Shown here: one piece after another, positions 7,522 to 14,374 of the stretch
Position numbering within the stretch: the first letter of the stretch is position 1
Layout of the letters: every line of letters begins with the position of its first letter
NCBI GenBank assembly: GCA_964554215.1
Contig: CAZKND010000011.1
Coordinates: 1-26,752, forward strand
Source: CAYLJV01 sp964554215
Lineage (GTDB): Archaea; Hadarchaeota; Hadarchaeia; Hadarchaeales; JAGGTB01
Length of the DNA stretch: 26,752 nucleotides
Direction of reading: 5' to 3'
Program-made: the position numbers and the translations under genes
The notes under the pieces: model-generated
Databases searched by the model: none
Told to the model about the DNA's origin: nothing
What the model saw: the letters and a program-made list of their open reading frames with translations, nothing else

Positions 7522-7911
7522 TTAACCCTTCATCCTTTCCAGTTTTTTCCTTCCTAAGGCCTGAATGTACTCTACTTCGTCCCCTTCCTCTACTTCCCCT
7601 CTAAACTGAAGAGGAATGCTAACTTCAAAAGTCTCATAGCTTTCTAGATCCATTAACTGAGCACTATTTCCTATAATCGCCATTATCTCTGCGTCTCCCC
7701 GTTCAATTATAGGAACTTCTCGGCTGTTTTCAATGTCACTGACAAAAGTCCTTTTTTGACTATCAAAAAGGCCCTCTACATACACCTTAACATTGCTTTC
7801 GTCTCCACTCGCTGAAGAAGCAGACTTTTTAGTTACTTGGCAGGGCTCTTCATTTACGAGCACATAATCTCCAACATCCAAGTTCTTTACTTTGACCATT
7901 TCTCTTCCCAT
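7522..7911 (-). CDS. eif5A: IF5A homologue lacking the hypusine lysine
   Basis: A 129-residue archaeal IF5A/EF-P-like protein: N-terminal SH3-like domain (about 5-70) and C-terminal OB domain (72-129). The family match is clear outside the loop: VKNLDVGDYV, EEPCQV, GLFDSQKRTF, VPIIERGDAEIMAIIG, QLMDLESYETFEV, VEYIQALGRKK. Canonical aIF5A carries a lysine in the loop PGKHG that deoxyhypusine synthase modifies and that reaches the P-site tRNA to relieve stalling. Here residues 28-41 read KKSASSASGDESNV, with no PGKHG and no lysine at the tip; I re-read both strands to confirm. The loop is at most one residue shorter than usual. The start has GGTGAG five bases upstream. It is divergent from nadK. 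It may be a paralogue or a lineage-specific unmodified factor. Confidence 0.9.
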   Translation of the reverse strand: MGREMVKVKNLDVGDYVLVNEEPCQVTKKSASSASGDESNVKVYVEGLFDSQKRTFVSDIENSREVPIIERGDAEIMAIIGNSAQLMDLESYETFEVSIPLQFRGEVEEGDEVEYIQALGRKKLERMKG

Positions 7912-7940
7912 GTTCTCACCTTTCTATTTGTGTTAGGAAA

Positions 7941-7953
7941 CTTCTTTAAAATC
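7941..7953 (-). promoter_or_regulatory. probable TATA box of the IF5A gene
   Basis: On the reverse strand this reads GATTTTAAAGAAG, a good archaeal TATA-like element whose centre lies about 37 bases before the start codon, predicting a leader of about 10 bases that just contains the Shine-Dalgarno motif. No transcript data; assigned by pattern and spacing only. Confidence 0.4.
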
Positions 7954-8018
7954 TTAGCGGAAAATTCAATTACTAACAATAAAAAAACTAATTGGGTATA
8001 AAGGTAAGGTATGAGAAG

Positions 8019-8825
8019 ATGAGGATCGGAATAGTTTCAAGACCCAATCTAGAGGGAACGGTCGAATTAACTGAAAATATTGTGTCTCATCTTAACGAAA
8101 AAGGGATAGAAACTTCATTAAATTCCGAACTAGCGAATCCTCTAGATAAGAAAAGTACCCCTGTAAGGGAAATGGAGGTGGATTCCCTAATCACTTTAGG
8201 TGGAGATGGAACAGTTTTAAGAAACACTCTCAAATTGCCAAAAACTCCCATCCTCGGAATAAATATGGGTGGAAGAGGCTTTCTCGCTGATGTTCCCCCT
8301 GAGGAAACATTAGAAGCTCTAGACAAACTGGTCGAAAACGAACTTGAGATAGTGAAAAGAGAACGTCTAAAAGTAACGATATCTGGCGAAAAAATTGCGG
8401 ACGCACTAAACGAAGGAGTTGTAAGACTACAAGACCCATCCAGCGTTCTAAAATTTAAAGTCATCATGGACGGAGAAGAAGTAGAAAAGGCCAATGGAGA
8501 TGGAATAATAGTCGCTACCCCTACTGGCAGCACAGCCTATTCACTCTCAGCCGGCGGTCCAGTTATGGATCCAAGAATCAATGCATTTCTCGCAGTACCT
8601 CTAGCAACCTACAAGCCAAAAGCACTTCCCCTCGTATTTTCAATGGATTCTCAAATCAAATTAGAATTATTAGAACCGGAAAAACCGGCATATGTAGCTA
8701 TAGATGGTCAAATCACTGAAGAGATACAAAAAGATGATGAAATAGTGTTCGAAAAATCGGAAAACAGCGCAAAGTTCTACAAATGGAAAAATAAATTTTA
8801 TGAAAAGATAAGGGAGAAATTGTAA
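8019..8825 (+). CDS. nadK: NAD kinase
   Basis: Phosphorylates NAD+ to NADP+ with ATP or polyphosphate. The kinase signature GGDGT lies in SLITLGGDGTVLRN, followed by the glycine-rich INMGGRGFLAD, the NE motif in ALNEGVVRL, and the long NAD-binding segment starting GDGIIVATPTGSTAYS; a DGQ motif lies near the C-terminus. I place the start at ATG 8019 (MRIGIVSRP), where the first beta strand of the family begins, giving 268 residues; an in-frame TTG at 7992 would add nine residues without family support. It is followed one base later by nob1. NadE at the left of the window makes its substrate, but the two are not co-transcribed. Confidence 0.94.
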   Translation: MRIGIVSRPNLEGTVELTENIVSHLNEKGIETSLNSELANPLDKKSTPVREMEVDSLITLGGDGTVLRNTLKLPKTPILGINMGGRGFLADVPPEETLEALDKLVENELEIVKRERLKVTISGEKIADALNEGVVRLQDPSSVLKFKVIMDGEEVEKANGDGIIVATPTGSTAYSLSAGGPVMDPRINAFLAVPLATYKPKALPLVFSMDSQIKLELLEPEKPAYVAIDGQITEEIQKDDEIVFEKSENSAKFYKWKNKFYEKIREKL

Positions 8826-8826
8826 A

Positions 8827-9321
8827 TTGGAAGAGAAGGTTTACATCCTGGATACATCTGCTCTAATCGGGGGCTTTACTCCAAATCTTAGAGAGCCAAC
8901 GCAATACATAGTACCCCAAGTATTAGAAGAGGGTCGTAGCTTATCTGTGAAACTGAAGATAGAAACAGCAATCAGTTCAGGACAGATTAAGGTCAGAAAA
9001 CCTACCGAAGAATCCATCGAAAAGATAGAAGAAGAAATCGAAAAAACCAAGGATCAGCTTTCAGAGACAGACACAGAAATCCTTGCTCTGGCAAAAGAAC
9101 TGGAGGAAGAAGGAAAAAAACCTGAAATCATAACCGACGATTATGCTATCCAAAACATTGCTGAAATATTGGACATATCCTTTTCACAAATTGCGCAACC
9201 TGGAATCGATGTAGTTTATGAATGGAAGAAAGTTTGTCCAGGGTGCGGAGAAGTATACGATGAAGATATCGATAAATGCAAAACCTGCGGTTCTAAACTC
9301 AAAAGAAAACCTGAAGAATAA
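8827..9321 (+). CDS. nob1: rRNA maturation endonuclease Nob1 (PIN domain plus zinc ribbon)
   Basis: Endonuclease that trims the 3' end of 16S rRNA in the late small-subunit precursor. The PIN domain (about 1-130) has the first acidic catalytic position Asp9 in LDTSALI, then Asp82 in SETDTEIL and Asp104/Asp105 in ITDDYAI. The C-terminal zinc ribbon has Cys137, Cys140, Cys151 and Cys154 in two C-x-x-C knuckles. A Glu/Lys-rich coiled helix (about 60-80) separates the halves. Length 164 is normal for archaeal Nob1. The start is TTG one base after the nadK stop, so the two genes share a transcript. Confidence 0.92.
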   Translation: MEEKVYILDTSALIGGFTPNLREPTQYIVPQVLEEGRSLSVKLKIETAISSGQIKVRKPTEESIEKIEEEIEKTKDQLSETDTEILALAKELEEEGKKPEIITDDYAIQNIAEILDISFSQIAQPGIDVVYEWKKVCPGCGEVYDEDIDKCKTCGSKLKRKPEE

Positions 9322-9357
9322 TCATCCCATAAAAAGTCAACCCATATCAAACCTCAA

Positions 9358-9369
9358 AATACTTAAAAA
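9358..9369 (+). promoter_or_regulatory. probable TATA box of the DUF47 gene
   Basis: The sequence around ATACTTAAAAAC fits an archaeal TATA element. Its centre is about 40 bases before the TTG start, predicting transcription from about 9388 and a short leader with the GAGGGA Shine-Dalgarno motif. Pattern and spacing only. Confidence 0.4.
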
Positions 9370-9403
9370 CTTCAACTCATCATCTTAGGATAGAGGGATT
9401 ATA

Positions 9404-10114
9404 TTGGGTTTTCTAGAAATTGCGTTGCTACCAATAGGCGGAGGAAAAGAAAAAGAAGCTTTTCAAATTCTAGACGATTTATCACATCATGTACTACAAA
9501 ATGTAGAAAAGTTTAGGGAAGCCGCAAAAGCTTACGCGGATGGTGACCTCGAAAAGGGCGATAAACTTTTCGTCGAAGTAGACAAGCTAGAATCCGAAGC
9601 AGACAAAGACGGATTAAAATTCGAATACAAGCTCGGAGAAGGTGCTTTTCTACCTTCCTTCAGAGGAGACCTTTCCAGACTAGCAGAATCAATAGACGAC
9701 ACAGCGGACAAAGCCACTGACTCAATAAAGGAAATACACAGAAGACCAAAACTATTTGAAGAACTATCAAAAGCAGAGGAAAAAAACGAAGACGCAAAAG
9801 TGATTCGAGAAGACTTAGTCAACATAGCTGAAAAAGCCGTAGAATCAACACGTGCTCAAGAAAAAGCCGTATCCGTCCTGATAGACGATATGGACGAAGC
9901 AATCGAAAAAGCAGAGGAGATACACCTCAAAGAACGTGACTCAGACAGGATAGAGGACAGACTAGCTAAAAACCTATACGAATACGAAGAGCTTCTAAAC
10001 CCTATAAGCGTGATGCAAATCCGAGAACTGATAAATAGATTCGGAGGAGTATCAGATTCAGCCGAAACATCAGGAGATATCATATCTTCTATGGTCCACG
10101 CTCTAAAAACTTAA
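9404..10114 (+). CDS. DUF47 / PhoU-like phosphate transport regulator
   Basis: A 236-residue all-helical protein of the DUF47 family (COG1392), relatives of PhoU that accompany Pit-type phosphate transporters and are thought to gate them. Visible features are the long amphipathic helices with repeated acidic clusters, the E-x-x-x-D metal-type motif in KLESEADKDGLKF (PhoU-like E-A-D signature), a second pair in SLAESIDDTADKATDSIK form, and the C-terminal GGVSDSAETSGDII element typical of the family. The start is TTG with GAGGGA upstream. The Pit gene lies next door but on the opposite strand, with convergent ends, whereas in many genomes the two form one operon. Its 3' end overlaps the small membrane protein gene by 26 bases. 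Confidence 0.88.
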   Translation: MGFLEIALLPIGGGKEKEAFQILDDLSHHVLQNVEKFREAAKAYADGDLEKGDKLFVEVDKLESEADKDGLKFEYKLGEGAFLPSFRGDLSRLAESIDDTADKATDSIKEIHRRPKLFEELSKAEEKNEDAKVIREDLVNIAEKAVESTRAQEKAVSVLIDDMDEAIEKAEEIHLKERDSDRIEDRLAKNLYEYEELLNPISVMQIRELINRFGGVSDSAETSGDIISSMVHALKT

Positions 10115-10310
10115 GACTTTCCTCAGATTCTTCCCGTTCCTTCTCTCTTTCTTCCTTATAGTTCCTATACTCAGTGAGTAGAAGAATCCCCCAAACAAAA
10201 ATCACACCTAATACGGGAGAAATTTTCCACCCTATGCAAAGATCAGCGACCATACCGATTACAAACCCTTCAGCCACGAGTAAAATATAGAAAACTTTCC
10301 ACTTCTCCAT
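10089..10310 (-). CDS. small two-helix membrane protein coupled to pit
   Basis: A 73-residue protein that I do not recognise. It has two hydrophobic segments (about residues 7-27 and 34-51) joined by a short loop, then a highly charged C-terminal tail rich in Glu, Lys and Arg that should form a cytoplasmic helix. I choose ATG 10310 because a strong GGGGTG motif sits six bases upstream, inside the end of pit; the upstream extension to 10391 lies within pit and has no such support. The spacing of two bases from the pit stop implies translational coupling, so a role beside the phosphate transporter is plausible. The 3' end overlaps that of the DUF47 gene on the other strand. Confidence 0.65.
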   Translation of the reverse strand: MEKWKVFYILLVAEGFVIGMVADLCIGWKISPVLGVIFVWGILLLTEYRNYKEEREKEREESEESLKFLERGP

Positions 10311-10312
10311 AA

Positions 10313-11300
10313 TTACACCCCAATCATGCTTATCACAAGCCACGAAATAGCAAAAGTGAGCCCTGCAGCAAGAATCGGATTCAAAACCCAAGTCAAACCA
10401 ATCTTTCCCAATTTTTCCTTACTTACAGCGGCGGACCCCCTAACCAAACCAACACCAGCTACTCCACCAACTATCGCTGTAGAAGTCGAAACGGGAATAC
10501 CCAACCTCGAAAAAGCGAAAACCGTAATCGCAGCACCAAACTGAGCGGCAAAGGCCGTATTCGGCCTCAAGCTAGTTATACCTTCACCAACAGTTTCTAT
10601 CACCTTGTGACTATAGGTTATAGCACCGACACAAACAGCAACCCCACCAAATAACCCAATCAAAGTTTGACTTACCGCTAACTGCCCCATCTGCCCCCCA
10701 CCAACAACAGCAAAGATAAGACCCGTAGCATTACCAACAGTGTTCGCTCCAAGAGAAAAAGCAGCGAAAGCACTGGCGAGAACCGTAGCCCAGCGAAATA
10801 TCACGTTAAGAGTAGTAGGAGATCCAACTCTCCTCAAACCCTTATTTGCAACATGAAAAAGTCCAAAAGCTATCAAAGCCGACCCTAGAGGCGTCAAAAC
10901 CCAAGCCAAAAATATTTCAAAAATTATGGACAAATCCACTGAAACACCGCTAACTGCTTGGGCCATATCGGCCGGAAGATTGCCATAAGAAAGATAGAAT
11001 CCAGCGCCCATCACGGACCCAACTATAGACTGTGAAGTCGAAACGGGTAATTTATAACGCGTAGAGATTGTAACCAACAATCCCGCGGAAAAAAGGGCTA
11101 TAATAGCCACTTCACTCACCGCAGTAAGGGGATTCTCACCACCTTCCATCACCACAATACCCTCCCCAACGGTTTCCATAACCCTACCACTGCCCAAAGC
11201 AGCCCCCAAAAGAACGAAAAGAACCATTAANNNNNNNNNNGTTCCAAGCTACGTAAAAGCCTACTATAAATGCTAACAATAACAATACCCATTCTATCAA
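10313..11300 (-). CDS. pit: Pit-family inorganic phosphate transporter, interrupted by an assembly gap
   Basis: Polytopic membrane symporter for inorganic phosphate. The family's two inverted signature repeats are both present: KLPVSTSQSIVGSVMGAGF in the N-terminal half and GIPVSTSTAIVGGVAG in the C-terminal half. The part downstream of the gap begins at about base 11230. Reading across the gap on the reverse strand, the sequence before it encodes IEWVLLLLAFIVGFYVAWN, exactly how Pit proteins begin before their conserved GAND motif, with a TTG start at 11300 and GGGTG upstream. The ten N do not keep the frame, and by family comparison roughly 20-30 residues are missing, so the true gap is longer than ten bases. 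It is followed by the 73-residue protein and faces the DUF47 regulator. Confidence 0.88.
11231..11240. other. assembly gap (10 N) inside pit
   Basis: Ten N of arbitrary length. Both flanks encode the same reverse-strand Pit protein in different frames, so the join is correct but the length is not; the conserved GAND segment falls in the missing part. Confidence 0.95.
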
Positions 11301-11452
11301 ATTTTACACCCTATTATCTAGTTCACAACTTAACCGTTTTGATAAACTTCTTTAATTTACTTTCCCATTTCTCCAAATCCTCCGATAATTAACACAAAAA
11401 TCAAAAATAAAAACCGCAAAGCTTCCTGAAAACATGGAAAGAAACTCCATCA

Positions 11453-12613
11453 CTAATCAAAGGATAGAACGGAGAATAATACTTCACCAACCTTCTCCAA
11501 ATTTTCCAACTCTATTTCTTCAGGTACATCATCAATAGTGTGAATCTGATAGAGTCTATCAGTCCTTACATTTGAAAGACCAAATACTGATTCCAATAAA
11601 CTATCCAACCTATTTTTAACATTGTTATTACGGGAAGTCAAAGTAGTGGCATTAATACCTGAACTCAAAAAAGGCATATGGTCATGTATCGAAAAAGCTG
11701 ACCAGACTTCTCCACCTTCTATCCCATTAACAATTTCCTCTCTCAAATCCTTAGAGGTCTCGCGTTTCCTCAAAACACCGTTTCCCTCAATAACACACAA
11801 TCTGTCCCCACTACCTACAGAATCAATATTCAGAAAGAGATCGACATCTTCCACTTCTTTAGCATATGCTCTAGACCCTGACAAACCCTGCTCCTCTGCT
11901 CCAAAAGCAACGAACTCTATTTCTGCATCATCGACATCGGATTCACTTATCACTCTAGCCATCTCCAAAAGAACAGAGATTCCAGAAGAATTATCTTCCG
12001 CCCCTGGAGAGACCAAATCTTCGTAACCCCAAAAGGGTATGGTTACTACAGCCAAAAACGGAACCGCCAAAACCGCCCAGCTCAAAACCCACACATCAAT
12101 CCCTAAAATCGGCAAAGCAAGTATGAGGAAAAAAGCCGCCATCACTATAGGAAGAAATATTTTGTGAAGCATCGGCCATTTCCAGTTTTTCACGCACCAA
12201 TCGGTGTCGTAGTGGGCGCCCAAAACAATTTTCTTCTCCGGTTCATCCGAACCTTTCAACCTACCAATGACATTGCTTTCCTTTTTTTCCGACATCAGAT
12301 CAGAAGAAAAATAGTGTAAAACTAGTACTCCAAACAAGGAGATTCCCAGAGTTATAATCGGGTTTAGGAAGAGATTAAGAGCGAAAGAAGAGAGGAATAT
12401 TGCAACCAAAACAACCATAATAGCTCTAGTCTCTTTTAAACGATCAAAAAAACCAAATTCTTGAACATCGGTCTCCAAACCATAATCCTCAAATTTATTT
12501 CTTATATATTCAGAAGTTTGATCACTCCTCTCAGACCCTGCTAGTCTTGGACCTATCCCATACGAAAGCTCATCTATGTGTTCAAAGGTTTTTCGAGGCT
12601 CAAATTTTTCCAT
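11453..12613 (-). CDS. membrane-embedded M28-family metallopeptidase
   Basis: A 386-residue di-zinc peptidase of the M28 (aminopeptidase Y/S) type. The metal ligands can be placed: His134 in GAHYDTD, Asp207 in PGAEDNSSG, Glu240/Glu241 in GAEEQG (general base and ligand), Asp264 in LNIDSVG, and His358 in YQIHTID. Two hydrophobic hairpins interrupt the fold: about residues 65-102 before the first ligand, and about 151-193 between the first ligand and Asp207. So the active site is assembled across a membrane-anchored segment. No signal peptide is seen. It probably cleaves peptides at the membrane; the side is not clear. No operon partner: pit lies downstream on the same strand, 152 bases away. 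Confidence 0.85.
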   Translation of the reverse strand: MEKFEPRKTFEHIDELSYGIGPRLAGSERSDQTSEYIRNKFEDYGLETDVQEFGFFDRLKETRAIMVVLVAIFLSSFALNLFLNPIITLGISLFGVLVLHYFSSDLMSEKKESNVIGRLKGSDEPEKKIVLGAHYDTDWCVKNWKWPMLHKIFLPIVMAAFFLILALPILGIDVWVLSWAVLAVPFLAVVTIPFWGYEDLVSPGAEDNSSGISVLLEMARVISESDVDDAEIEFVAFGAEEQGLSGSRAYAKEVEDVDLFLNIDSVGSGDRLCVIEGNGVLRKRETSKDLREEIVNGIEGGEVWSAFSIHDHMPFLSSGINATTLTSRNNNVKNRLDSLLESVFGLSNVRTDRLYQIHTIDDVPEEIELENLEKVGEVLFSVLSFD

Positions 12614-12706
12614 CTACATCACAATATTAAACAAGTCCCTAAAGTTGAATAAATTTCGTAAGAATATAAATGTCATCTGATAACTATTAAGTAAATCTAA
12701 AAATGG

Positions 12707-12717
12707 TTTAACATAAA
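12707..12717 (+). promoter_or_regulatory. possible box A promoter element of tRNA-Leu
   Basis: TTTAACATAAA lies 22-32 bases before the first base of the mature tRNA, the usual place for an archaeal TATA element. Weak match; spacing is the main support. Confidence 0.35.
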
Positions 12718-12738
12718 ACCAATAATGTTAATCATCGT

Positions 12739-12823
12739 GCGGGGGTTGCCGAGCCAGGTCAAAGGCGAAGGACTCAAGATCCTTTCCCGTAGGGGTTCGA
12801 GGGTTCGAAGCCCTCCCCCCGCA
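12739..12823 (+). tRNA. tRNA-Leu(CAA)
   Basis: An 85-base class II tRNA. The acceptor stem GCGGGGG (12739-12745) pairs perfectly with CCCCCGC (12816-12822); the discriminator is A at 12823. The D arm is GCC/GGC with a long loop. The anticodon stem AAGGA (12768-12772) pairs with TCCTT (12780-12784) around the seven-base loop CTCAAGA, giving anticodon CAA at 12775-12777, which reads UUG. The long variable arm (12785-12798) has a CCC/GGG stem, as required for leucine. The T arm GAGGG/CCCTC carries TTCGAAG. No intron, and CCA is not encoded. Confidence 0.96.
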
Positions 12824-12964
12824 TACACCTACTCTATTAACATCAAAGAGAGAATATCAAAAATCAATCTATAAATACATAAGAACTCACTTTAGCTATA
12901 AACTAGTAATAATTATTACCTACATTTGAAAAAATAAAACAAGAATTAAGGGGAGGTGAAAAAT

Positions 12965-13372
12965 TTGGAAAATAAAGGAATAGGAATCCGCGCAGTAGGA
13001 CAAATAGTGGATGGAATAATTGCATTCATAGTGTTTTTCATATTGGGCTATCTATTCACAGGTTCCTTCACTTTCCAACTTAGGGGTGGAGCAGCTTCCA
13101 GTATGATGGGTGTTTGGGCACTCATCATCATCCTGTACTTTATCTTGATGGAAGGAACCATGGGGCAAACAGTAGGAAAAATGGCCACAGGGATAAAAGT
13201 GGTCAAGGAAGATGGCAGTCCATGCGATATGAAGGCATCTCTAATTCGGAACATTTTAAGAATAATAGATGCCATCTTCGTCTACATAGTCGGCGCCATA
13301 ATAATAGCCCAATCGGACAAGAACCAAAGACTCGGCGACATGGGAGCTAATACAGTTGTAGTGGGAGCTTAA
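12965..13372 (+). CDS. RDD-family membrane protein
   Basis: A small integral membrane protein of the RDD family, whose function is generally unknown; some members are linked to ion transport. The family arginine and aspartate are in GIRAVGQIVDGIIAF near the N-terminus. Three hydrophobic segments follow, and the second half holds the family motif GQTVGKMATGIKVV, then an arginine-containing helix (RNILRIIDA) and the terminal QRLGDMGANTVVV. I choose the TTG at 12965 because a perfect GGGAGGTGA ends five bases before it; the GTG at 12956 is itself part of that motif. The gene stands alone, followed by a T-rich terminator. Confidence 0.85.
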   Translation: MENKGIGIRAVGQIVDGIIAFIVFFILGYLFTGSFTFQLRGGAASSMMGVWALIIILYFILMEGTMGQTVGKMATGIKVVKEDGSPCDMKASLIRNILRIIDAIFVYIVGAIIIAQSDKNQRLGDMGANTVVVGA

Positions 13373-13399
13373 AAAGAAAATATTAAATTATCCACTACT

Positions 13400-13438
13400 T
13401 ATCTATATTTTTATTATTTATCATCTTTCTATTTTATT
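13400..13438 (+). terminator. T-rich transcription terminator after the RDD gene
   Basis: Several runs of four or five T in a 40-base A/T-only stretch just after the RDD stop, without a hairpin, the usual form of intrinsic archaeal terminators, which FttA (encoded in this window) also uses. Inferred from composition. Confidence 0.5.
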
Positions 13439-13549
13439 AAAGAATTATTTTTAAGATTTTAAACCGCCTTAAAAATCAGACAGAGGTCTAAGTACTGAAG
13501 AAAAGAACAGTTAAAGATGTGAAACAGCCGAAGAGAAATCAAGAAATAG

Positions 13550-13558
13550 TTTATAAAG
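13550..13558 (+). promoter_or_regulatory. TATA box of the anchored extracytoplasmic protein gene
   Basis: TTTATAAAG is a near-consensus archaeal TATA element about 64 bases before the TTG start codon. It predicts a transcription start near 13579. Confidence 0.5.
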
Positions 13559-13572
13559 AAAAAAGAAAAACT

Positions 13573-13584
13573 CTAACCGGTTAG
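13573..13584. promoter_or_regulatory. 12-base perfect palindrome at the predicted transcription start
   Basis: CTAACCGGTTAG reads the same on both strands. Its centre is 24-25 bases downstream of the TATA centre, so it straddles the expected start of transcription of the gene at 13618. A dimeric repressor bound here would block initiation. No regulator gene is adjacent, and I cannot name the factor. Confidence 0.45.
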
Positions 13585-13617
13585 ATAAAACTTTGAAGCT
13601 AAAAGGAGGTGTTTTAA

Positions 13618-14091
13618 TTGGATAAAAAATATATAGCGCTCATAATAGTAATCTTGGCTATCGTTGGAGTAGTTATTTTCTCAGGAGACGGAGGTTATAC
13701 ATCTGCCAACATCAGTGACGTGGTAATGTCGGAAGATTTTAATGAAGAAAACTTTGAACCTGTCGGAATAACTGATACCTATAGTTCTAATACACTCGCT
13801 TTCCATCTATCTGGTCAAATGAACAACGTTCCAAGCAACACAACAGTAGGAGTTCATTGGCATTATCTTAATGCAGAAAACGAAGACAATGTGTGGCTTA
13901 TTGGGGGAAACGGCACATATATTGAAAATAACTACATAACTATAGACGAAAGTTCACAAGTCTATTTCCCTCTAGAAAGACTTCCTAGTCACCCGCCATT
14001 CCCCGAGGGAACATATGAAGCAAGAATATACATCAAAGGTAAAGGAAATGTGGAAAACGTTCAATTCTCGGTCCATGAAAATATAGAGTAA
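13618..14091 (+). CDS. membrane-anchored extracytoplasmic protein of unknown function
   Basis: A 157-residue protein that I cannot assign. It starts with two lysines and a single hydrophobic helix (about residues 5-21), then an acidic, Asn/Ser-rich domain of mostly predicted beta strands that should lie outside the cell as a type II anchored domain. There is a cluster VGVHWHY at about 80-86 and a Pro/His patch PSHPPFPEG at about 124-132, followed by a final strand pair YEARIYIKGKG and VQFSVHE, which looks like an Ig-like sandwich. No lipobox cysteine; in fact no cysteine at all. The TTG start is supported by GGAGGTG six bases upstream. It stands alone, under a promoter with a palindrome. Confidence 0.7.
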   Translation: MDKKYIALIIVILAIVGVVIFSGDGGYTSANISDVVMSEDFNEENFEPVGITDTYSSNTLAFHLSGQMNNVPSNTTVGVHWHYLNAENEDNVWLIGGNGTYIENNYITIDESSQVYFPLERLPSHPPFPEGTYEARIYIKGKGNVENVQFSVHENIE

Positions 14092-14133
14092 ATGGACCTC
14101 ACTTCTTATTTTTTATCAATACTAATCTCAGTT

Positions 14134-14374
14134 TCATCGCAATAAAGAAGTCTTCCTGTAACCTTCTTTTAACACCTTATCTACCGAGGNNNNNNNNNNN
14201 NNNNNNNNNNNNNNNNNNNNNNNNNNNNNNNNNNNNNNNNNNNNNNNNNNNNNNNNNNNNNNNNNNNNNNNNNNNNNNNNNNNNNNNNNNNNNNNNNNNN
14301 NNNNNNNNNNAACTCTCATCGAATAACAACCTCGAAATCTTAAGCTCTAATCTAAAATCCCTGCTAAAAGTCAC
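14134..14374 (-). CDS. probable small gene interrupted by the assembly gap
   Basis: The reverse strand opens with a GTG at 14374 that overlaps the stop of the BioD-like gene by four bases (GTGA), a common sign of translational coupling. It encodes MTFSRDFRLELKISRLLFDE and then runs into the N gap. On the other side one reverse frame encodes SVDKVLKEGYRKTSLLR and a stop at 14134. Both pieces are basic and helical and plausibly belong to one protein of about 80 residues, if the 121 N are a fair size estimate; the frame does not match the N count exactly. No Shine-Dalgarno motif is seen. I do not recognise the product. Real gene is likely, single protein less certain. Confidence 0.42.
14190..14310. 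other. assembly gap (121 N)
   Basis: A sized scaffold gap between the anchored-protein gene on the left and the BioD-like gene on the right. It hides the middle of the probable small reverse-strand gene. Confidence 0.98.

Noticed and set aside
7413..7604. Forward reading frame of 63 codons in the panB-IF5A spacer
   Set aside because: More than a third of it runs antisense through the IF5A gene, it has no Shine-Dalgarno motif and low-complexity leucine/proline content at the end; the spacer itself shows nothing else I can support.
13114..13350. Overlapping frame of 78 codons inside the RDD gene
   Set aside because: Composition rich in His, Arg and Asn without hydrophobic pattern, typical of a shadow frame; the RDD frame explains the region.
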